From RGUW01 sp040399325 (GTDB lineage Bacteria; Cyanobacteriota; Cyanobacteriia; PCC-6307; Cyanobiaceae): DNA of 13,299 nt. The stretch's first letter is position 1. Every line of letters begins with the position of its first letter. A model generated the notes under the pieces. It saw only the letters and a list, made by a program, of their open reading frames with translations. It did no database searches and was not told where the DNA came from. Shown here piece after piece: positions 8,521 to 13,299 of the stretch. The position numbers were made by a program, and so were the translations under genes. The stretch covers positions 1 to 13,299 of the forward strand of contig JBBASJ010000056.1 of NCBI GenBank assembly GCA_040399325.1, written 5' to 3'.

Positions 8521-10545
8521 GTGCGGTTCCCAGAATGCCTGCACGCTTCCGTTGTTCACGCGCCCTTGCGGTTTCCCGCCCTGCTCACGGCCTCGAGCCT
8601 CGGCGTGTTTGCCACCCTGGTGGCAGCCGGCGGGCTGTTGCGGCAGCTGCCGGGCCCCTCGCCGCGGCACAGCAGGGTGGTGCTGGCCCTGCAGCAGCAC
8701 CTGGCTCCTGATCCCCGGCACCGCCGCGAAGCCGCCCTGTTGCGCGCCAGTGGCAGTGGCCATGATCCACAGCGACGCCAACGGCTGCTGCAGGGCCAGG
8801 GCTGGGGCAGCGATGCCCTGGCAGCCGTGGTCCTCAAGCAGCAGGCCCTCGATGCCGCGGCCCTGGGCAACGCCGAGGTGGCCGAGCGGCTGTGGCGGCG
8901 CCTGCTGGGGGTCACGCAGCTGGCCGGGCACGCCGCCAGCGCCGACGCGCTCTACGCCCTGGGCAGGAAAGAACCTGATCTGCGGCAACGGCTGCTGCAG
9001 CGCTGGCCCGCCCATCCGGCCGCCCTGGCCGCGGCCAGCGAACGGACCGATCGGGGAGGCGCCCTGCATCTGGCCCGCTGGGGCGCCCGCTGGCCGGGGG
9101 CCCAACGGCGCCTGCAGGCGGCCTGCCAAGGAACTGCCGCAACACCGGGCCAGCGGCAGCAGCTGGCCGAGGGCCTGGCCCAGCTGGGCGAAGGCGACGC
9201 GGCGCGGCGCTGCCTGGCGGGCACACCCCCGCTGGCATCGACCCTGCTGCGGCTGGCCGAAACCGACCTGCTGGCTGAGGGCCGTGATCACACACGGGCG
9301 GTGCAGGAGCTGCTCGGGCTGATTCAGCAGGACCCAACCGCAGCGGCAGCCGCGCAGGCCGTGCGCCTGTTGGCCGCAGACCCGGGCACAGCGGCCCATG
9401 CGGCGCTGGGGCAACTGCCAGCGGCGCTGCGCAGGTCTGCAGCGGCACAGGCCGGCCTGGCCAGCCGCGAGAGCGGCATCACGGCCAGCCTGGCGGTGGT
9501 GCAGCGCTGGCCCGACGACCCCGCCAGCTGGGAGCTGCAATGGCAACAGGCCCGGCGGGCCGCCCTCGCGGGACGCTGGCGGGACGCCCGCCGGATGCTG
9601 CAGGCCGGTGGCTCCAGGCTGGAGGCGAGCATGCCGCTGGCCCTGCAGGCGCGGCGCCGCTTCTGGCTGGGGCTGAGCCAGTGGCAGCTGGGCGACGCTG
9701 GCGCAGCCCGGAGCCAGTGGCAACGCCTGCTGGCTGAGCGGCCCGGGGGGTATTACGGCTGGCGCGCGGCGTTGCGGCTCGGCCGGGCTGCCACCAGCCC
9801 GGTGGTCAACCGGCCGCTCCAGCGCACCGGCTGGCAGCCCCTGCACAGCGGCGCAGCTGCGGTCGATGAACTGTGGCGCGTCGGCCAGACGCTCGAGGCC
9901 TGGGAAGCCTGGCGCACCCTGCGGGGCGGCCAGCCGCCCAGGGGCAGCCGGGCCCTGCTGGCCGAAGGACGCCTGCGCGAAGCCATCGGCGACGGTTGGA
10001 CCGGACTGGGCCAGCAGGAGCTGGCGTCGCTGCGGCTCAAGCCGGGCGATTGCAGGCTGCAGCACCTGATCGAGCGGAGCCTGCACCAACCCCGACAACA
10101 GGCGGCTCTGGGAGCTGCAGCCCGGGCCGAAGCCGTGCCCCTGCAGCTGCTGCTGGGCGTGGCCCAGCAGGAATCGAGGTTTCAGCCTGGGGTGCGCTCG
10201 GTCGCCGGCGCCGAAGGGCTGCTGCAGCTGATGCCGGAGACCGCTGCCGAACTGGCCGGCGCGCCGCTCAGCACCGACGCGCTCCACGACCCCAGGCGCA
10301 ATGCCCTGCTGGGTGCCCGTTACCTGAGGCAACTGCTGGAGCGCTGGGGAGGCGACCCACTGCGCGCAGTGGCCAGCTACAACGCCGGTCCGAACGCCGT
10401 GGCCCGCTGGACCACGCCCCAACCGCAGCGCGAGCCCGAAGTCTGGGTTGAGGCGATTCCGTATCCGGAGACCCGCCACTACGTCAAAGCGGTCCTTGGC
10501 AACAGCTGGAGCCACGGCGCACCGCGCCTGTCGCAGTGCCGCTGA
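8521..10545 (+). CDS. slt: Lytic murein transglycosylase, Slt70-like
   Basis: Peptidoglycan-cleaving enzyme that cuts the MurNAc-GlcNAc bond, forming 1,6-anhydro-MurNAc, in the periplasm. The 674-residue protein has an N-terminal hydrophobic segment (ALLTASSLGVFATLVAAGGLL, about residues 21-41), which is a signal peptide or anchor. A long Ala/Leu/Gln/Arg-rich helical region follows to about residue 530, resembling the superhelical U-domain of Slt70 with TPR-like pairs. The C-terminal SLT catalytic domain has VAQQESRFQPGVRS with the catalytic glutamate at residue 551, then GAEGLLQLMPETAAELAG, ASYNAGPNAVARW and EAIPYPETRHYVKAVL. The GTG at 8521 is the longest start; TTG at 8566 (MRFPALLTASS) gives a more typical leader and is a real alternative. 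A 13-bp direct repeat overlaps its stop codon. Confidence 0.93.
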   Translation: MRFPECLHASVVHAPLRFPALLTASSLGVFATLVAAGGLLRQLPGPSPRHSRVVLALQQHLAPDPRHRREAALLRASGSGHDPQRRQRLLQGQGWGSDALAAVVLKQQALDAAALGNAEVAERLWRRLLGVTQLAGHAASADALYALGRKEPDLRQRLLQRWPAHPAALAAASERTDRGGALHLARWGARWPGAQRRLQAACQGTAATPGQRQQLAEGLAQLGEGDAARRCLAGTPPLASTLLRLAETDLLAEGRDHTRAVQELLGLIQQDPTAAAAAQAVRLLAADPGTAAHAALGQLPAALRRSAAAQAGLASRESGITASLAVVQRWPDDPASWELQWQQARRAALAGRWRDARRMLQAGGSRLEASMPLALQARRRFWLGLSQWQLGDAGAARSQWQRLLAERPGGYYGWRAALRLGRAATSPVVNRPLQRTGWQPLHSGAAAVDELWRVGQTLEAWEAWRTLRGGQPPRGSRALLAEGRLREAIGDGWTGLGQQELASLRLKPGDCRLQHLIERSLHQPRQQAALGAAARAEAVPLQLLLGVAQQESRFQPGVRSVAGAEGLLQLMPETAAELAGAPLSTDALHDPRRNALLGARYLRQLLERWGGDPLRAVASYNAGPNAVARWTTPQPQREPEVWVEAIPYPETRHYVKAVLGNSWSHGAPRLSQCR

Positions 10546-10566
10546 CGGAGTTTCGCTGACGGAGTT
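10540..10566. repeat. 13-bp direct repeat spanning the slt stop codon
   Basis: CGCTGACGGAGTT occurs at 10540-10552 and again at 10554-10566, one base apart. The first copy contains the TGA stop of the lytic transglycosylase gene. This looks like a small local duplication just past the coding end. No function is evident. Confidence 0.8.
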
Positions 10567-10574
10567 CCACCAAA

Positions 10575-10587
10575 CCAGCCTCGCTGG
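10575..10587. terminator. Weak hairpin between convergent genes
   Basis: CCAGC-CTC-GCTGG forms a 5-bp stem with a 3-nt loop in the 47-nt gap between the slt stop and the stop of the minus-strand membrane protein. On the minus strand it is followed by a short T-containing run (TTTGG). It may terminate either transcript weakly, but the stem is short and there is no proper T tract. Confidence 0.25.
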
Positions 10588-10592
10588 GGCCT

Positions 10593-11099
10593 TCAGGCGA
10601 GCGTGCCGTGGGCCAGATGGCGACCGACTGCCGACCCCAGCAACACCACGACACTGAGGACGATCGCCAGCACAAGCGGCGGCGGCATCAGTTTGAGCCG
10701 CAGCAGGTCGAGACGGGCCAACAGCACCGCCGACGCCAGGATCAGCACATTGGTGAGCACGTTGAGGTGCAGAAGATACAGACCGCCCACGGTGACGATC
10801 AGGAGCGTCACCACCAGGCTCACCACCCGCGAGGCGGCCATGAGCGAGGACACCCGTTGCAGGAAGCCCTCAGGCATGGTGCAGATGAAGACCACCAGCA
10901 CCGCATGCAAACAATCGACCGTCCAGAAGAGCTCCAGCAGGGCCCCTTCGGCGACGGTGACATGGCCCTCGGTCAGCCGCCAGTGCATCCCGAGATAGAT
11001 CGCGATCCCGAACAACAGCAGCAACAGGGGCGCCCTGAAGGGCAACAGCAGCAGCCCAAGGATCTGACGGGTGGCAGTGTTCAGCGAAGGCCTGCTCAT
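10593..11099 (-). CDS. Unrecognised polytopic membrane protein, translationally linked to NIL-ferredoxin
   Basis: A 168-residue integral membrane protein with about five hydrophobic segments: residues 12-37 (LGLLLLPFRAPLLLLLFGIA), about 52-74 (LLELFWTVDCLHAVLVVF), 91-112, 113-128, and 140-158 (LVLAIVLSVVVLLGSAVG). Two segment-associated acidic residues lie in LFWTVDCLH, and conserved-looking polar links (TMPEGFLQR, RLDLLRLKL) connect segments. There are no cofactor motifs. Its ATG (10-base context CATGGC on the plus strand) overlaps the ferredoxin stop as ATGA, so the two proteins are almost certainly made together. A role as a membrane partner of the ferredoxin is an inference from this overlap only. 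I do not recognise the family. Confidence 0.85.
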   Translation of the reverse strand: MSRPSLNTATRQILGLLLLPFRAPLLLLLFGIAIYLGMHWRLTEGHVTVAEGALLELFWTVDCLHAVLVVFICTMPEGFLQRVSSLMAASRVVSLVVTLLIVTVGGLYLLHLNVLTNVLILASAVLLARLDLLRLKLMPPPLVLAIVLSVVVLLGSAVGRHLAHGTLA

Positions 11100-11548
11100 G
11101 GCTGATCGGCAGCTGGGTGCGGGTCGGACCCGTCAACGGGTTGGTCCAGACCGAGGGAAATCGCCTCGAACGGACAACTGGGGATGCATTGCTCGCACAC
11201 CAGACAGCGTTGCGCGTCAAAGCGCAGCTGCCAAGTGGGCGCCGCACAGCTGAGGGCACCGCTGGGGCACAGGCTGGTGCAGATGCCGCAGTCGACGCAG
11301 CGGTCTGGATCGACCCGGATCTGACCAGGGGCCCGATCCAGTCGCAGGCCCTGGCGCTCGAGCCAGGCCTCGGCGGCATCGAGCTCATCGATGTCACCCG
11401 ACAGCTCCACCACCATGGTGCCGCTCTGATTGGGCGCCACCTGGGCACGCAGAATCTTGGCCGCCACATCAAAGTCGACGGCCAGGCGATAGGTGAGCGG
11501 CTGGTGCACCGCTTCCCGAGGCACATGCAGCGTGAGGCGGCGCTTCAT
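11096..11548 (-). CDS. NIL-domain ferredoxin with two [4Fe-4S] clusters
   Basis: A 150-residue iron-sulfur protein. Residues 1-75 look like an NIL domain, the small ferredoxin-like fold also found at the C-terminus of MetN methionine importers; it begins MKRRLTLHVPREAVHQPLTY and contains GTMVVELSGDIDELDAA. Residues 80-130 carry two clostridial-type cluster motifs: CVDCGICTSLCP (Cys 84, 87, 90, 94) and CLVCEQCIPSCP (Cys 115, 118, 121, 125). It should be a soluble or membrane-associated low-potential electron carrier. In some archaea NIL-ferredoxins work in homocysteine formation; that role is not shown for this gene. The start is the ATG ending at 11548; a longer frame to 11680 overlaps the divergent txlA and is rejected. 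Its stop overlaps the next gene's start (ATGA). Confidence 0.92.
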   Translation of the reverse strand: MKRRLTLHVPREAVHQPLTYRLAVDFDVAAKILRAQVAPNQSGTMVVELSGDIDELDAAEAWLERQGLRLDRAPGQIRVDPDRCVDCGICTSLCPSGALSCAAPTWQLRFDAQRCLVCEQCIPSCPFEAISLGLDQPVDGSDPHPAADQP

Positions 11549-11622
11549 GTCAGCAGGCTCGTCGGCAAGATGCCACCACCTGCCAGAGTGCCGCACAGCC
11601 ACAGCATGCGGGCATCGCCACG

Positions 11623-12153
11623 ATGAACGACACCCTTGGGCGACGCGAAAGAGCGCTGCTGGGAGCCATCGCCGCGGCACTGCTGGTGGCCATGATCTGG
11701 TTGCGCGGCGGCCTGCACAGCACAGCCCCCCTGGAACAGCTGGCCCGCCAGTCTCTCGAACTGCCGGTCGCCCTGGCCGATGGCCGGCCGACCATCGTCG
11801 AGTTCTATGCCGACTGGTGCGAAGCCTGCAAGGCCATGGCCCCGGCGATGGCCGAGCTCGAACAGCAACAGAAAGGACGGCTCGACGTGGTGTTGCTGAA
11901 TGTCGACAACCCCCGCTGGCAACCCGAGATCGATCGCTACGACGTCAACGGCATTCCCCAGCTCGAACTCTTCAACGGTGACGGCCAACCGGTCGGGCGC
12001 TCGATCGGAGCGCGCAGCGCCGCACAGCTGACGGCGATCGGGGCGGCCCTGGTGGCCGAGCAGCCGCTGCCCCAGCTGCCGGGGGTAGGACAGACCAGCC
12101 TGCGCAGCGGCGCCAACCCTGCCACCATGGCGACGCCACGCGCCCACGGCTGA
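11623..12153 (+). CDS. txlA: Membrane-anchored thioredoxin-like protein, TxlA/HCF164 type
   Basis: A 176-residue thiol-disulfide protein. An N-terminal signal anchor (about residues 11-28, ALLGAIAAALLVAMIWL) follows basic residues RRER. The thioredoxin fold then covers about 45-145. The active site is ADWCEACK with cysteines at 66 and 69; WCEAC resembles the WCExC motif of cyanobacterial TxlA and plant HCF164, not the WCGPC of soluble thioredoxins. The cis-proline is in GIPQLELF (Pro112). The last 25-30 residues are a Pro/Gly-rich tail. By family analogy it transfers reducing equivalents across the thylakoid or plasma membrane, for example to cytochrome b6f assembly factors. The ATG at 11623 faces the NIL-ferredoxin across 74 nt. 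Its stop overlaps the thyX start (TGATG), so the two are probably co-translated. Confidence 0.9.
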   Translation: MNDTLGRRERALLGAIAAALLVAMIWLRGGLHSTAPLEQLARQSLELPVALADGRPTIVEFYADWCEACKAMAPAMAELEQQQKGRLDVVLLNVDNPRWQPEIDRYDVNGIPQLELFNGDGQPVGRSIGARSAAQLTAIGAALVAEQPLPQLPGVGQTSLRSGANPATMATPRAHG

Positions 12154-12878
12154 TGGATCCGCGCTTCAGGGTGGAGCTGATCGCTGCCACCCCCAATCCC
12201 CAGCAGTGCGTGTATGCGGGCATGCACCAGGACTACAGCGAAGGCTTCGTCGCCGCAGCCCGCCAGGAATGGCCCGATGAAACCCGCGCCGGCGAGATCT
12301 GTGTCAAACGGCTGCTGGCCGGCGAGCGCGGCCACTACGGACCGCTCGAGCACGCCCAGATCGTGCTCAACGTGGGCTGGTTTCCCCATTCGGTGATGCA
12401 GCAGGCCCGCACCCATCGCGTGGGTGTCAGCTTCGATGTGCAGTCGATGCGCTACACGGGCGAGCGCATCTGCCGGGCCGCCAACGGCGCGATTGACCTC
12501 GAGGAGGTCTTCTACCTGCGGCCTGTCGGCGACTACAGCGACCGCCAGGGCAAGAAGTACCACTACGACGCCACGCAACGCAGCAAGGATCTCGACCTCT
12601 GCCGCGCCGCAGCCGAGCGCTACCGGGATCTGCTGGCAATCGGCTATGCCGAGGAACATGCCCGCGGGATCCTGCCGTTCGACTACCGCCAGCATTTTGT
12701 GGTGAGCTTCTCGCTGCGGGCGTTTCTGCATTTCATGGACCTGCGCGCCAAGCTCGACGCCCAGGAAGAGATCCGCGCCCTGTGCGATCTGATGTGGCCC
12801 CACATGGTCAACTGGGCACCCGAGTTCGCCGCCTGGTACGAGAAAAGCCGGCTGCACAAAGCCAGGCTCGCCCCTTGA
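12153..12878 (+). CDS. thyX: Flavin-dependent thymidylate synthase
   Basis: Makes dTMP from dUMP using methylene-tetrahydrofolate, NADPH and FAD; it replaces ThyA in organisms that lack that enzyme. The 241-residue length is normal for ThyX. Visible landmarks are GERGHYGPLEHAQI at about residues 58-70, RTHRVGVSFDVQSMRY at 86-101, and the C-terminal RAFLHFMDLRAKLDAQEEIRAL block. The signature differs from the textbook RHRxxSxNxxSxR: it reads THR, has one extra residue before the first serine, and has Asp95 at the Asn position. S98-x-R100 is retained. I believe this is a lineage variant, not decay, because the rest is intact. The start at ATG 12153 overlaps the txlA stop. It faces dcd, another gene of dTMP supply, across a gap of about 280 nt with a terminator. 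Confidence 0.96.
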   Translation: MDPRFRVELIAATPNPQQCVYAGMHQDYSEGFVAAARQEWPDETRAGEICVKRLLAGERGHYGPLEHAQIVLNVGWFPHSVMQQARTHRVGVSFDVQSMRYTGERICRAANGAIDLEEVFYLRPVGDYSDRQGKKYHYDATQRSKDLDLCRAAAERYRDLLAIGYAEEHARGILPFDYRQHFVVSFSLRAFLHFMDLRAKLDAQEEIRALCDLMWPHMVNWAPEFAAWYEKSRLHKARLAP

Positions 12879-13161
12879 TGTACGCCCCAGTGCGAGGCTT
12901 CTGGCCGCAACGCCGCAACGTCCTGGCCGCAACCTGGGATGCATCGCAACTCGCCTCAGATGCCGGGGCAAGCCCTGGGTGAGCCCCTCAAAAAACACGC
13001 CAGAAATCCCGCCGGTTTTTTGAAGGGTCTGCGGCATCGCCCATGGCCAGCTGCCGCAACAGCTGGTGGGATGTCGAGCACCGTGAGGCGTCGCACACCG
13101 CGTCATCAAACGCTCTCCCCCTGCTCAGTCTGAGGGCCAGGGAGCCGCTCTGGGCGGCGGT
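12879..13161. other. Non-coding gap between convergent thyX and dcd
   Basis: This 283-nt stretch lacks a credible gene. It holds an 11-bp direct repeat (CTGGCCGCAAC at 12901 and 12923), the hairpin terminator at 12984-13027, and an inverted repeat reaching into the dcd 3' end. A 34-codon frame begins with the ATG overlapping the thyX stop and ends at 12982, but its third positions are clearly less GC-biased than in the surrounding genes. I see no tRNA, riboswitch or promoter with confidence. Confidence 0.6.
12984..13027. terminator. Bidirectional hairpin terminator between thyX and dcd
   Basis: TCAAAAAAC at 12988-12996 is exactly complementary to GTTTTTTGA at 13015-13023, with an 18-nt loop. 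CCC/GGG pairs extend the base of the stem past one bulged A (13024). Because the A run and T run form the arms, each strand presents a T tract, as expected for a terminator shared by convergent genes. It lies about 105 nt after thyX and about 135 nt after dcd. Confidence 0.6.
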
Positions 13162-13174
13162 TCAGACCCTGGCC
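13135..13174. repeat. 8-bp inverted repeat around the dcd stop codon
   Basis: GGCCAGGG at 13135-13142 pairs with CCCTGGCC at 13167-13174. The second arm lies within the last codons of dcd and the stop (13162-13164) falls in the loop. It could fold in the dcd mRNA end. There is no T tract, so terminator function is doubtful. Confidence 0.3.
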
Positions 13175-13299
13175 AGGGTGACCCGCTCAGGCTGGTGCTG
13201 GTACTTGCCGGCGCGGTCGCGGTAGGTGGTCTCGCAGGGATCGCCTTCGAAGAACAGCAACTGGCAGATGCCCTCATTGGCATAGATGCGGCAATCGGC
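13162..13299 (-). CDS. dcd: dCTP deaminase, C-terminal end (truncated by window)
   Basis: Deaminates dCTP to dUTP, feeding dUMP to thymidylate synthase. Only the last 45 residues lie in the window; the start is beyond base 13299. The visible part includes IYANEGICQLLFFEGD, which matches the conserved (E/K)G(x)CQLxFFE strand of Dcd, and the C-terminal tail with TTYRDRAGKYQHQ, ending LARV. The full protein should be about 190-200 residues. The gene runs toward thyX, so the two pathway-linked genes are convergent and not in one operon. Identification from 45 residues is strong because this strand is characteristic, though the active-site region cannot be seen. Confidence 0.88.
   Translation of the reverse strand, partial: ADCRIYANEGICQLLFFEGDPCETTYRDRAGKYQHQPERVTLARV

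Noticed and set aside
8446..10515. A 689-codon open frame on the minus strand opposite the lytic transglycosylase
   Set aside because: It is a mirror of a strongly GC3-biased gene; its Gln/Gly/Arg-rich content has no domain motif, whereas the plus strand has a clear SLT catalytic domain.
12878..12982. A 34-codon frame starting in a TGATG overlap with thyX
   Set aside because: Third-position GC is clearly lower than in neighbouring genes, it has no motif, and TGATG can arise by chance; kept only as a note.
11937..13109. A 390-codon minus-strand frame opposite txlA and thyX
   Set aside because: A shadow of thyX; no recognisable motif, while ThyX and thioredoxin motifs are clear on the plus strand.
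13043..13161. Open frame downstream of the terminator on the plus strand
   Set aside because: It runs through non-coding sequence into dcd antisense, with no motif and no ribosome-binding context.

Overview
The window looks like ordinary core chromosome from a high-GC picocyanobacterium of the Cyanobium / freshwater-coastal Synechococcus type. The evidence is the gene set: an IctB-type O-antigen-ligase-like membrane protein, a DUF3177-type membrane protein, a TxlA/HCF164-like thioredoxin, a stand-alone NIL-domain ferredoxin, and ThyX next to Dcd. Supporting this are the very GC-rich codon third positions, very short intergenic gaps and frequent TGATG/ATGA gene overlaps. I noticed only one copy of the HIP1 octamer GCGATCGC (at 6630), so there is no HIP1 enrichment, which also fits picocyanobacteria. 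I saw no rRNA, tRNA, CRISPR array, insertion sequence or prophage gene. The organism call is inference; no database was searched.

Layout. (1) 1-1509 (+): the C-terminal half of isoleucyl-tRNA synthetase, meeting a minus-strand pair tail to tail. (2) 1512-2498 (-): a DUF3177-like membrane protein followed 9 nt later by a 106-residue conserved-looking protein. (3) 2544-6839 (+): a tightly overlapping chain of FIST-domain protein, TrmB tRNA (m7G46) methyltransferase, IctB-like membrane protein and a BadF/BadG or N-acetylglucosamine-kinase-like ATPase. The joins are TGATG, apparently CTGA, and TGATG. (4) 6826-8506 (-): glmM with a small Leu/Arg/Trp-rich membrane protein upstream; glmM overlaps the kinase gene tail to tail by 14 nt. 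(5) 8521-10545 (+): a soluble-lytic-transglycosylase-like murein hydrolase, divergent from the small membrane protein across only 14 nt. (6) 10593-11548 (-): NIL/2x[4Fe-4S] ferredoxin joined to an unrecognised membrane protein by an ATGA overlap. (7) 11623-12878 (+): membrane-anchored thioredoxin TxlA overlapping thyX (TGATG). (8) 12879-13161: a non-coding gap with a two-way hairpin terminator. (9) 13162-13299 (-): the C-terminus of dCTP deaminase.

How the genes relate. glmM, the kinase-like ATPase and the lytic transglycosylase all touch amino-sugar and peptidoglycan metabolism (synthesis, possible salvage, turnover). thyX and dcd both supply the dTMP route. The txlA and NIL-ferredoxin regions are redox genes back to back. 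ileS and trmB are translation housekeeping. I do not see a convincing undescribed system. The points most worth a second look are the missing conventional start codon of ictB, the NIL-ferredoxin/membrane-protein pair, the FIST-headed overlapping chain, and the altered signature motifs in ThyX and the BadF-type ATPase.
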